Assembly: GCF_901000735.1 (NCBI RefSeq)
Contig: NC_081541.1
Location: forward strand, 29,318,813-29,382,812
DNA: 64,000 nt
Direction: 5' to 3'
Source of the DNA: Corylus avellana
Taxonomy: Eukaryota > Streptophyta > Magnoliopsida > Fagales > Betulaceae
The notes beneath the pieces were generated by a model. That model did no database searches and was not told the DNA's origin. It saw nothing but the letters and a program-made list of their open reading frames with translations. This document shows positions 43,019 to 54,826 of the stretch, piece by piece; position 1 is the first letter of the stretch, and the number at the start of each line of letters is the position of its first letter. Made by a program: the position numbers and the translations under genes.

Positions 43019-43069
43019 ATAGTACTAGTTCAAACTCGATAAACACATCAAAATTACAACATGAGAAAC

Positions 43070-43777
43070 CTGTTATCTTCTGTAACACCTTCACTTCTCC
43101 AGGTTCTTGCCAAGGCTGCAAGTGATAATGCACATTTCAAAGTCTCCACCTAATTCAAGAAAGAGAAATAAAGTGTTTGATTCGTAGAAAACGACATTAC
43201 ATCTATCCGTTTGATTGGTAAGATTTGAACCAACGACCTACCCACAATCCAAAACACGTTTATTAATTAGTAAAATTTGTTTCTTTTTCTTGGGGGTGTA
43301 GTATTTGCTTACCATAAAATTTGCAGTGGTAACACTATACTCATACTTGCCAGCTCTCTTAGACCACACAATAAGTATCGCTTGCGAACTCGTAAGAACA
43401 GTCAATGCGATCGTAACAGCGGACCTATAAGCAAACACCAAAACCATATACACATACATGAATTACCATCCCTCTCTCTCCATCTTTATTCTCCGTATTG
43501 GAACCAGAATGAAAAACATAAAGGAAAAACTCACACACTTGCGCTTCCACCTGGTGCGTTCAACATCCACATTACCCACTGAATGAGCTTTCCCTCTTGA
43601 GCTCTCTATGTCTTCTCCACCAGCATCGCCATCTTTATCCTACACAAATTGACACATACAAACAACCAATTTCACCGTCAATCGGAGATGGGATGGAGAT
43701 TTCGAATAATTTGTGCTATAAATTAACTAAATTGAAGTAAAAGATTCAACCTGATCTTTGATTTTTCTGTACTCCAT
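43070..43777 (-). pseudogene. truncated 5' copy of the nucleotide-sugar transporter (exons 1-4)
   Basis: Exons 43751-43777 (MEYRKIKDQ), 43539-43639, 43313-43424 (LTSSQAILIVWSKRAGKYEY) and 43070-43149 match exons 1-4 of the gene at 21216-28435. Splice sites and frame are intact; intron 1 has a 9-bp deletion. Sequence after 43069 follows the parent intron only to 43019 and then switches to the LTR-like element. Exons 5-14 are absent, so any product would lack most membrane segments. It may still be transcribed, since the whole upstream region was copied. Confidence 0.9.
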
Positions 43778-45239
43778 ATTTTGGGCGTCTCAGTTGTCCG
43801 ATGTGGGAATCTGAGAGACTGAGCAATAGGAGCGCACGGACTGAGCTTTCCAGTATGGCTGTACAGGACAAAAATTGGATGGGCCGATGTGTGCGTACTG
43901 GGCTGAGGTTTCATGGGCCAAGATCTGCAATCTTAATGTCGGCCATAAGGAAAAACAAATTGAAAAGTAGATATGAAAATAACAAGATATAGAAGAAAAT
44001 TATTTTGCAGCTACACATACACAAAAATGTAACTTTTAATTTTTCTATTTTCGAAAAATATTTTATAAATTTTTTTAAGCAGTATTTTTACAAGAAAAAT
44101 ATTATATATTGGACAAATATCCACATTTCATCTATCAAAGCTGATGTGGTGTGGTCCACCTCACATCAACTTTAGTGGATCAATGGTAAATATTGTCCGA
44201 TATATAGCATTTTTCTTTTCCAAAAAAAAAAAAAAAAAAAGTGTTCCATTCTTGTTCCAAAAACCCTTTTTATGGCCGCCGGAGAGAAAAAACTAGGATA
44301 ATTATTCTAGGGGGAGGGAAGAACAATTTTCTTATTATGAAAAACATAATGGTGAGATTAGTGATGCACAGTTGAATATAGCGGTTATTGTTTTGTCTTA
44401 TCTCTAGATTTGATTTTTGCGGTAATCTATGGGGTGAAGTTTTGTTTGTTCTTTGGGGTTTCGATTACCTTTAGGTCAATTTATAAGGTTTTATTTACAC
44501 TAAAGTCTCAAAGTAGCAGTCTTAGATCTTCGATCAGTCTTTTATTTTTCTCTTTTATTCATGTTTGAGAGCAAATAATTGACAGATGACGGATGAATGA
44601 TCAAATATGTGGAAGAATTTGTCATCGATGGTAAAGGAAGCAAAGATGATTGCAATTGTGAATGCGTTTTGTAGTAGAGTTGGAAAAGAGAAGCAATCAT
44701 TGTGTAATTGGGAAAGTTTTGATAGATCGGGCAGTGAACGGGGATGTGATTTGCCAGGATATGTTGCGAATCTGAAAACTGATTGAGACGGTGGCATTCA
44801 AAGAGTTAGATATTAACTTGTTCATCACGTAATTACATATAATTGGGTCTAATTCCACCATCTTCCCTTGGCTTGTATAACCCGTGATGTGGAATCTAGC
44901 AAAAAAACTGTTAAACAAGGTATAGATCATGTTTTGATGGAAGAAATTTTCTTTGTATCTGTGATATTGTTTTGTTAAAAATTAAAAATTAAAAAAAATA
45001 AATAAAAAAAAAAGAAAAGAAGGAGGCTCTCTTTTTATGAAAGGAAAGAATAAATAGAATTGTTAAAAAGAAAATAATAAAAAAAAAATACATTTTATAA
45101 ACCGCAAAAAAAAATATTTTCCAAAAAAGACCTCAAGTTAATTGATGTTCTTTGAGTCATAAAGAGCAACATTTATGAAATGACATAAATTTCTTCCAAA
45201 CCAGTTCGAATAAAATATCCTTCAACCAAGTGTCTAGAT

Positions 45240-45690
45240 TTGGATCCTCTGGAATTTCAGATCCTGGCCCTTCAATTTCATCATAAGGTTAGTGTTTCGC
45301 CACATGTCACACTAATAATAAAATAATATATTTTTTTAAACAAAAATAGAAAATAATAAAAAAATAAATTAGTTTGGGGTAGCCGGCCACCCCATTTTTG
45401 CCATGGGGATGGCTGAAGAAGTCGGCTGGGGGTGGCCGATCCATGGGGGTGGCTTCACCCACCCTCAACCGGCCTTTGGGGGTGGCCGCCCACCCCCATG
45501 GCAAATATGGGATGGTCGGCCACCCTATATGGTAAAAATAAACTTTTTTATTTTTTTATTTTCTTTTTAAAATTTTAAAATTATTTTATTATTAGTGTGA
45601 CACGTGGCGAAACACTGGCCTTTGGATGAAAATTGACTAACCAGGATCTGAAATTCTAGAATCTGGAATTCCCCTAGAAATTTCAGGGGA
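45240..45690. mobile_element. foldback MITE (copy B)
   Basis: Same element as 29890-30330. Here the left arm reads CCACATGTCACAC, so its CACGTG motif is lost, while the right arm keeps CACGTG. The centre is rearranged relative to copy A (an extra GGGGTAGCCGGCCACCCC block and a lost stretch). Confidence 0.75.
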
Positions 45691-45877
45691 TCCGGATCCG
45701 AAGTGTCTATAAATATTTAAAACGCATATAAAATTTAGTTTAAGTTAGTAAATTGCTATTAATGATGTTAAGAATTTAGTGTATGTTTTAAATATTTATA
45801 GATACTTGTCACTATTTTAAATAGGATGGAGGATATTTCCTTCAAACTGATTTGGAGGAAATTTATGTCTATTATTA

Positions 45878-46073
45878 CGGGTGCAAACGAGCCAAGCTTG
45901 AACGAGCTTCCCTTGTTTAAGCTCAACCCGTTTAAATTTTACTCGAACTTAGCTTGTTTATGAGCATTTGCTTAGTCTGGCTAGTAGAGTAAGGAGCCTG
46001 AGTCAATACAATAAGGCACTTAGTTTCAAAGAGAGATGATATGCATCCTTTTATTATAAAATGATGCTATTAG

Positions 46074-46117
<44 letters not shown>

Positions 46118-46239
46118 CAATTATGTGAATAACTACCGATTCGAGCTTTATACGAGCCGCTCTTAATAATTAGATTGAGTATGAAACGAGTCCAAGCTCG
46201 AGCTCTCGCGAGGGCTTTGCTCACTTAACACCTCTGTGA
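45878..46239. mobile_element. hAT-type MITE (copy B)
   Basis: Counterpart of 36421-36776 with an expanded TA microsatellite (46077-46115). Confidence 0.75.
46077..46115. repeat. (TA)n microsatellite
   Basis: About 19 TA units inside the hAT-type MITE. Copy A has poly-A and a short TA run here, so the locus has changed since the duplication. Confidence 0.95.
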
Positions 46240-47415
46240 CATTATTAAAAATTAGTTGTGACAATACATCCAAAATAGACTCAAAATATATATATATATA
46301 TATGTCTTGTCAACATGTGTTTTGGGTCACTTTCATTTTCTTTTTAATAATTTTGAAAGTAAGAAACAAAGAGAGCTCGCTTTCAATACCAATTTATTAT
46401 AACCTACTGAATTACCCGTACGTGGACATTAATATTAATTATTATGATAAAATCAAAACTAAATATTTTTGCTCTTCTCCCATCCAACCAACTAATTTTA
46501 TAGAATTACCACGATCTACCTTAGAGGCGGTGACGGCGAGGCCATTAAAGAAAAGACTGGAAGCCATTAGAGAGTTTTATGTTGTTGTTTATGTGACCGA
46601 CATAAAGGTGGTCCCGCACTCACTCACACCCTGGCTTGTAAACACTATAACATGTATACGAGAAATGAGAAATGAGAAATGAGAAATACTCAGAATCTAA
46701 TTTCTCGTGGTTTTCTTTTCTTTCTCCTTAATTAAAGGAGGCATGTGGTGCCTAATGATGATTGACGCCTAAAACAATTATTGGGGGAGGCAAGTGAATT
46801 CCAGGAGAGAAAAAAATTTTGTAACGTAGAACTTCAAAAGCCAGACAAAAATTGTTGTTTCAAGTGCCACACACGCCATAATGATAAAAAGATGATCTGA
46901 AATGACATTTGTTTTTAATTAGAAAGTGGAGACGTTATTTAAGTTTTTGAAATTAGTTGTGATATAATTAAATTTTATTTTTGTCATTCACTTTTTATTT
47001 TAATTAAATATTTTAATGTGTTTGACCTAATCACTTATTAAAATAGAGTTTAAGCATAAATAAAATATTATAATATTAATTAAATTATTAAATTAACTAT
47101 TTTTTATTATTAACTTAAACTTTTTTTTTTCTTTTTTTTTTTTAACATGTTCGCACAAGAGGAGAAAAAGAGAGAATGAGATTAGATCTAGTGACCTCTA
47201 CTGCATGTGACGTAGTCTCCAGCCAATTAAGATACTTCTTACGGGACTATTAACTTAAACTTTTAAGACAACTAATAAAGGTTTAACATGCTAGTTTTTA
47301 CACATATTTATCACATTAAAAAAAAACTAATATAAAAAATCACTTAAAATAGAACACTGGGGTGAAATGAATACTAATATTATTACTCTTTTTATACTAA
47401 GACTCTCACTCCAAT

Positions 47416-49503
47416 TGTAATGACCCCGATGGAAAAATCAATTAATTGGTAATTGACATAATGGTTCGTCTCTTAACCTTATTCCTAACGGGACAAGACT
47501 CAGGGATTATAACATCTCCTAAACGAGAGAATTCAGTAGAAGACTTCTAAACTATAGGAAATGAGAACAATGATATAATAATCACATATTGATGCACCGG
47601 AGTAAACATAATACCTCATATCATAAAAATAAGTTATCAAATGTATCGATCATTAGACCATCATCATAACAAAATATTACATTCCCAAATGATAATTGTC
47701 TTACAAAAGATCAACATGTCAAATCCTAAGCTGAAGTAGGGCTAGAGAAATAATAATTTTCACCATATCTGCTCGGGTATTTCCTCCATCATTCCACATA
47801 GACTTCAATTAGACTTAGTCCATATCCTCAAAAATGACTCGGATCAAGTCCTATGCAATCACTCATGTCGGATCTGAAGGCATCCTCGTCTAGGCTAGCT
47901 AAATCACGCAATTATTCGTAATGAAGAGGAAAAATATAAAAACGAATGAGTAAGTTTCAAGACTTAGTGAATGTTAATGCACATAATATCCATGCTAGTT
48001 TAGTGATGAATTCTATTTGATAAAGTATGCAACAATTTAATCATTATGGTTTTTCATAGGTGTGATATAGATATATGATACATGCTTATAATCATGAGTA
48101 ACAATGATAATTCAACAATATGGTCTACTCGAGATATTATCCATTCTCAGCAGGGTTGACACTATTCCGAGAGACCTATAATACAACACCGGTGCATTGG
48201 ATATTGTACGTTACCCGTCCATAACACTAGTAGCACTACTGAGTCTAACCTCTGATGGCCCACACCTCTAATGATGTACGTCCTATAGTAACCGCCCGTT
48301 AAGGCTGCGCTGGTCACAAAACAACCATTGGATCCAAGGCCTATGTAACAACACACACATTTGACCATTAAGTTAACATATATAGTAAGCCCATGGCCGT
48401 TATCCTGCACGTACCGGTGTATCATGTCATACAATGTAATTTATTTTATCTGTATTTTACATATATGCTTTTATAAGTCTCACTTTCGTTAACATGTTAA
48501 GTACAACATTTTTCACAAATGATAGAGTTCATGTGCAGCAGAAAATATATTTCCGTGAGAATTGTAAATATGCATGTTTTGGTACGCAAAATAGACGTGC
48601 AAATATAGAAAAATAAATGGCGAGCATTATGTGAGTTAAAACTCACTTTGGTCGATTAAAGTCTTTGAGTAATCCTCCAACAAGTTCGAGTTCTCCAAAT
48701 CTGAGAAAAATCCTCTCATTAGTCCTAAGTTTGCTAAAACAAACCCTAGCTTGAAAATAGGGGGCGTTGGGTGCTTAGCCAAAAAAGGCCATTTCATGAA
48801 CGTCCCTGGGTGAGCGCTCGACCTAGGGACAAGCGTTCGTCTAGTGAGGTTCAGGTGGAAACCTCATTTGACCCACTTATTTCCTGAGCTTTCTAACGGT
48901 CTCTTATACTATCAAAAGGCTATCTAACACTATTCTAAGCATAACAACATTTGTAAACAATAAGATTAAATCTAAGCAAGAGGAAACGCTAACCAACATT
49001 AAAGCTTACAACATCTAAGCTATTAAAATGAAACTCAAAGAAAATGGTAAGAATTACCTCAATCGAGCAAGTCCTCCAAGTAAACTACTCCACCAACACT
49101 CATAGAATCTCATCACTCTCACAAAATCAAAATGATAGAGTTTCCACAAGCTTCTGGAGTGGAGAAAATCGAATGGGGTGGAGGGGTATTTATAGGGAAT
49201 GAGTCTAAGGGCAAAATGGTGAATAACAAAAAAGGGGCGAGCGCTCGTGGTACTATAGGGAGCGAGTGCTCGTGTACTGTTGCTCAGAGGGGTCAGGTGG
49301 CAGGTGGCACGCGCGGATAAAAATCAACGGTCAACAAAAGATCAACGAGCGCTCGACCTGGTCCCCACATGAGCGTTCGTTTATAGTAGCTCAGAGATCC
49401 AAAAATTCCAAAAATGCTCATCCAGGTGTCCCTAGTGACCAAAAGTCCGATTAAGCTTCTAATTAAACTGTCTTAAGCCTAATTAATTATTTAGGTTACT
49501 ACA
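47416..49503 (+). mobile_element. solo LTR (2.09 kb) with CCAAT target duplication
   Basis: Begins TGTAATGACCCC and ends GGTTACTACA (TG...CA with a short inverted repeat), flanked by CCAAT on both sides (47411-47415 and 49504-49508). TGTAATGACC-type ends are common in Ty3/gypsy chromovirus LTRs. There is no internal coding region, so it is a solo LTR left by recombination. A TATA-like TATTTATAGG (about 49188) lies in the right part, and palindromic GAGCGCTC motifs occur at about 48812, 49239 and 49348. Confidence 0.85.
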
Positions 49504-49508
49504 CCAAT

Positions 49509-50144
49509 CCACCCGAGGAAATAGGACGAAAAAGAAAAGGGAGAATCTCCACTTCTAATTAAAAGAGAAGAAAGTAATTCTAATTTTCTACAAAATCCCA
49601 CAATGTCTTGTTTGCAGCTTTGCACAATATATATAACAAAGGAGCCACATTTGTTTATACAGGTAAAAATGACCTCAATAATGATTGATCCATCTCTAAG
49701 AGATAATTCAATTGATTAGGGATCACGCCTTAAAATTCCCTCTTCAATCTTGCGTGGACATATCAATATATATATAAATTTTGACCCACACCTCAAATTA
49801 TCACTCTAATAATTATTATTATATTAGTTTTTTCAAGATGAAAATTGATTGACGAGAAAGTCCCCAACCAGGAAGGAGAAATTAATGTTGTAAATATGCT
49901 TGTTAGAGTTCTGTCATGGGACCGCACCACCATAACACCAGAGCATCCAACCCCCCACAAAAAAAAAAGGAATAAAACAGCCTGTGATAGCCCTCTGAAC
50001 GCTACATTTCACCTCCTTTGCTTTCTCCCATTCAACACTCTTCCTCTCAACATTGACACCACCACCACCACCACCCCCCACGACCAACATTTCCTTTCTT
50101 TTTCTTCCTCCTCTTCTTCTTCTTCTTCTTCTTCGAGTGCCATC
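49509..50144 (+). promoter_or_regulatory. upstream region and leader of the gene at 50145
   Basis: TATA-like ATATATATAAC at about 49628 and ATATATATAAA at about 49772 are candidate promoters. The last 100 bases are strongly CT-rich with a TTC microsatellite (about 50108-50134), usual for plant 5' UTRs. The transcription start cannot be fixed from sequence. Confidence 0.45.
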
Positions 50145-50639
50145 ATGAAATCCATTATCCACAGCTTTCAGAAGGGAAGCTATATACCCGCCATGCCCAC
50201 AACCCAAGCAGCACTCCCCGTCTCGCAAGCCGATGACTCCAAAGAACAAGGCCTACGCAGAAGGCTCTCCTCTCTCTCCCTCAAGATCCAGCCCATGGCT
50301 TCCCCTGCAGCTTCATGGGCACTCCGCAGGTCCAAGTCTGTGTCATCCATGGGAGAATACGCCGGCGGCTCCATAAGGAAATGGTGGGACTGGGGTTGGT
50401 CTTGGATTCTCTCCAGAAAACCCATTTTCGCTACAGATCTGGAAATGAACGAGGAAGAAACCAAGATGCTCGGTTCCCAATACAGAGGAAGCTGGAGACA
50501 TGTTTTCTACAAGGTCAGGTCTGAGATCAGAAAGCTCGTCGGCTCCGACCATGTCGGCCTCCCTCAAACCTACAGGTATGATTCCTACAACTACTCCAAG
50601 AATTTTGACGATGGACTTAATGCGAGATCCCACGGCTGA
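50145..50639 (+). CDS. small basic plant protein of unknown function
   Basis: 164 residues, single exon: starts MKSIIHSFQKGSYIPAMPTT, stop TGA at 50637-50639. I have a sense of a plant-specific family but cannot name it or give a function. Visible parts: a basic serine-rich segment (RRRLSSLSLK and LRRSKSVSSM, RxxS-type sites for basophilic kinases, residues about 39-70); a tryptophan-rich patch (RKWWDWGWSWILSRKP, about 78-93); an acidic EMNEEE; and a tyrosine-rich tail (TYRYDSYNYSKNFDDG). No signal peptide or membrane span is evident. The frame is open upstream to 49845, but that part translates a CT-rich leader into poly-serine, so the ATG at 50145 is chosen. The context is isolated, with no operon or partner. 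Confidence 0.75.
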   Translation: MKSIIHSFQKGSYIPAMPTTQAALPVSQADDSKEQGLRRRLSSLSLKIQPMASPAASWALRRSKSVSSMGEYAGGSIRKWWDWGWSWILSRKPIFATDLEMNEEETKMLGSQYRGSWRHVFYKVRSEIRKLVGSDHVGLPQTYRYDSYNYSKNFDDGLNARSHG

Positions 50640-51767
50640 GAAAAAAACATCATCAGTCAGCGTGATATATGGCTCTGATTCAATAAGGTTCAAGATCCAG
50701 ATCAAGACTAGAATTTTGTATCCCTTTTGTTCTACTTTACTTTTTCTTTTTTCTACTTCCTTTTGATGTCAATGTTCATCCATGAACATTTTACTTGGCT
50801 GTAATTAGACAGATCAACGTTGTATTACGTGGGATTGTTCTGGAAGGCGGTTTAGAAGCACCGTCTCTGTTCTTTGGTAAAACTGCCCTGCAAATTGCAC
50901 CACCATTGTTGTCCATATTAAAGCTTCAAGCCACGGATTTGGGAAATTGCAGGCAGGGGGGTTGAACGTAATTACCATCATCACACAGCATGTTGTTAGT
51001 AAATATGGTTGTTATTTTTTTTATTGGTTTGATTATTTCATTGTACGACTATATTACTCCTCCGTTATGTAATGTACAATTTATTAGTTGTTCTTTCTTC
51101 CAACTTACATTTATTGTATTCCATCAATTTCCCGTTTTCATATAAGAAAGCGTTACACCTACTACTCTTTTATAACTCGTTAACTTATAAAATTAAAAGT
51201 ATGTACTTGGAGAGTGTTAAATATTGATGAAAATCAATGGAGCTTCAAATGCACGAAACTTAAGAGTAAATTTATCTTATTCATCGTACCGGCTAACATA
51301 ATTTATTTTAAGTGGTGTTTTCTTTTTGTGTTTTTTACGTTCATGATATGAGAAGTTATTTATAACACGTGGATGTCAACAAAATCAGCACCACATATTG
51401 CCTTGAGACACAAAGTTTTGTTGGTTTCAATTACTTTCACATTCTAAACAAGAACGCTGCTTTGCAATCTGGATTGCACCGTCGGTGACATGTGGTGGAG
51501 TGGTGTACCAATCATTGCCAGCAAGGATTGAACATGGAAGAACAGCTCAGCCAAAAGTTCCCAAGTAGTAGCCAGCTGCAGGTACTTTGTCTGACAGCTC
51601 GGATCCAGATCGAGCCACAGCCACAGGAGATGGATGGCCCTTATATTCTTCCTAGATGGATTGCATATAAAGCAGCATCTCCTCGATGTGGGAGAAAAGT
51701 GTCGGTGCGATGAGATGAGTCACCAGTATTCTTTTCCAAACAACAAAAGGGACTACAACATGATTAG

Positions 51768-51769
<2 letters not shown>
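50640..51769. other. 3' UTR of the 50145 gene and spacer
   Basis: No further gene recognised. Open frames at 51492-51713 have no recognisable similarity. Confidence 0.5.

Positions 51770-51809
<40 letters not shown>
51770..51809. repeat. (TA)n microsatellite
   Basis: About 20 TA units, uninterrupted. Confidence 0.97.
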
Positions 51810-51811
<2 letters not shown>

Positions 51812-54594
51812 TCCGTTTTGACCATAATTTAGAGGCACATGTTCTCATTTCGTGACCAACAAATGTGGAGAAAAAAAAGGTTGTTTTCAATGGGTGAGGG
51901 GTAGGATGGAGATTTAGCTGCATTTCTCTTGGGATATATGACAAAGTTTGAAGGGAAAAGGACAAGTGGATAGGTGAAATTTGGAAACTAGCCCCTACTA
52001 GTCATTTTCTTTCATTTCTTGAAACATGGGAATCTGAAAAGAGTTGCTGAAATTTGGGAACATGGGCTCTTCATTTTACTTAACATGTGATTCATTAAAA
52101 AATTTGTTAACAATTTTTAACTATATGCTAACACGTGTCAACGAGTTGTAAAAAAGTTGTAAACCACTTGTTATTCTAACATTATTCAAATACAAATATT
52201 ATTATTTAACTTACGGATCGAGTCACTTATAGATCAAGTCATGTGAGATGCATATGAATTTCCATCGTATTGTCAATAGTAGTAAAATTATATTGCAAAA
52301 TAATAACTCATTTCTCCACACTCTCCTCTCCTACTCAGTCATTTGGTTGGCCATACAATAATTAATTATTATTAATTGCTATTCTAGTTCTAAACCTAGG
52401 TCATCCTCATTATAGTTCTATTCTTTTCATTCTAAGCCATAGTACCATACCCATAAGCAGAAGGATCTATGGATCAAGGTTGCAATATGTATTGGAAAGA
52501 AAATTATAATGAATGTTCAACTTACTTGACAAAATCTTGATTAGATTAAGAAAATAAAAATAATAACAGATGGTTTGATTTTTCATAAATGTAATGTTTG
52601 TGTTTTTCCCTTCAAACCATGGCAAATAGAGAATTTAATTTATGGGAAAAAGGGATTTTCTATCATTTGTTAAAAAAGCGTACAAAACAAAAACAAAAAT
52701 TCACCCCCTAATCATATACATTGCTTATACCAAACAGGACCGACAAAAATAATGTTTGGCAAAGATTTTTCTCATTTCTTTCAAAAAAAAAAAAAAAAAG
52801 TCAAAACTCTTTTCTTCACATTACCAAACAATTTTCTTTACTTATCTCTCACAAAAAATTCAAAACTCATTTCACCTTTATGTCACATCAAACATTGGAT
52901 TCCTCGTTTCTCCTCCCAAAACTCTTTACCAAACATACCCCGCCATTTGGAGTGCTCCTTGATTCTCTCATGTGGCTAAAGGAATATTCTTTCGTCTCTT
53001 TCATTATCCCTCCCAAACACTCTTTCCCTCTCATCCCCTACAATTCCTAGTTTGGTTGGTGGTGGCTCTGAGAGGAAGAGTGTGAAAAATGTGCATTGGG
53101 ATTAGCTGCTAATAGCATCATAATATCCCAGAACAGAGCCTCCATTGTAGAGAATGTGGGTGGCTAATGAGTTCACTACTAGAAAGAAGCTTGAACTGTT
53201 TTTACAAAATTGGTCATTTGGCAAATAATGAAGAGGATCCAAGAAACCTCATGTGTTGGTCCATTGGAAGACTCATTCAGATACTGTTGTTTTAATAACT
53301 TGACAGATTGTTTCTTGCTCTTTCACCCCAAAGCAGATGATAAGCATGGATTGGATGAACAGTAGAGAATTCCATGGCCAGAAATATAATAGAGAATTCC
53401 TTGGTTAGTTAAAGAGTTCACATTGGGCTAGCCAAAATATAACAAAAACACGTCCTCATTCGGCAAGTTACTTTGGCCAAGGAATTGGCTAGCTCTTACA
53501 GTGCTCAGAAATTTGTTGAGCACTATAGCTCAACAATGCATTAAAAAAAAAAAACTATGAAAAGAATCAATTTTATTCTATCTCGTTTTTTAAAGTACCT
53601 ACATCATTGACACCTCCTACGGTGGTTGCCAAAGCTCTTAGTGAACCCGAAATAGGCAATGGACTTAGATCTACCAAATGATAAAAATGCCAATGAGATT
53701 CAATCATACACATCAGAGAAAGTTGTGATGAAAGTGTATCTTATTGCCTTCCATGTTACTTGATTGTAAAGTGTAAGGATAAATACCACAGCCCATCTGC
53801 ACATATATATTCTGCTATTTCTCTACAAAATTCTGCTGTGATGAAAGGGTCAATTTTTCTTTTCCACCACCTCTCAAGTCTAATCTTATCAATCCAAATA
53901 GGCCCCTCAGTTTGCTCTAGACTACATCCTGATCCAGGAGACATTAACTTACATCCTCAAAATCAAAGCTAAGCCTGAATTATGGAGAGACATTATCCAT
54001 GAATCAAATCCCTCTTCTTTCACATATAAACAGAAACCCCCACATGAAAACACCAATAATTAATTAAATTGAAAAGCTGTAAAACCTTCCACTCTAAACT
54101 TTTCACTTGAAATTGAGAAGAGTCATTTCATGGTCATGATTTAATGTTATTGTATTTAACGATGTAAATAATATCACATCAGATAAATATTTTGAATAAC
54201 ATGCCAACATATTTATCGCGTTGCGCATCCACACTATTAAATAGAACATTAAATCTTAACCATGAAATGGCTCCGATCCTATTCCATATTAAGTGTACAA
54301 AGCTTACAAATATTTTCTTGATCAGTCACACAGCACCATAAATGCATCCCTCTAGTAAATGCTCAAGCACAGAACCTCCGGGGCCCAAATCTTCTGTAAC
54401 ACAAGATATGGTTTTCGAGCCAAGGAATTGAAATTGTTTCTCAAAGCTTCATCACTAATTTTCTTCTGCCTTTGCTGTACAGCCAGCCAACGTGCCAAGT
54501 CAATATACAGGAAAACAAGTTTAGACACAACAGAAATAAACAAGTCTTTTGGATGTAAATCAAGAAAGCTTTTGCGCCCCCTTGTTGAAGGAAA
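51810..54594. other. spacer between two genes
   Basis: AT-rich. The part at about 52725-52945 (ACCAAACAGGACCGAC, ... TTTACCAAACATACCCCGCC) has TTACCAAAC motifs typical of degraded hAT-like MITEs. Nothing else was recognised. The last 250 bases are probably the CDPK 3' UTR, because part of them recurs in the CDPK copy at 63297-63440. Confidence 0.5.
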
Positions 54595-54794
54595 TCATGA
54601 AAGCGGCAATACAATCCAAATTGAACCCAATTTCAGTCTGTTTTGCGTGTTTCGTCTTCCAATATCAACATTACCCTTTCGCATCAAAGCAACAAATTCA
54701 CCATAATTGATCCTTCCATCCTAAAACAACAAATATACATCAGAACATCTGAGATTGGAATCCAGATGCAAGCTAACTCTTAATGCAAAATGGT

Positions 54795-54826
<32 letters not shown>

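Larger units (their letters stand above)
43019..48274. repeat. segmental duplication, copy B (no LINE)
   Basis: Collinear with 27668-30477 plus 36366-38786 (offset 15,351 at the start). It lacks the LINE and the small MITE and still has the hAT-type MITE, the foldback MITE and the solo LTR. It starts directly at the end of the LTR-like element. Confidence 0.92.

Noticed and set aside
49845..50144. Longer N-terminus for the protein at 50145
   Set aside because: The extra 100 residues include a poly-serine run from a CT-rich leader; the downstream ATG with the MKS start is more plausible.
52721..53050. 109-residue frame as a gene
   Set aside because: Low-complexity Phe/Ser/Lys-rich translation of AT-rich DNA with MITE-like TTACCAAAC motifs, no homology recognised.
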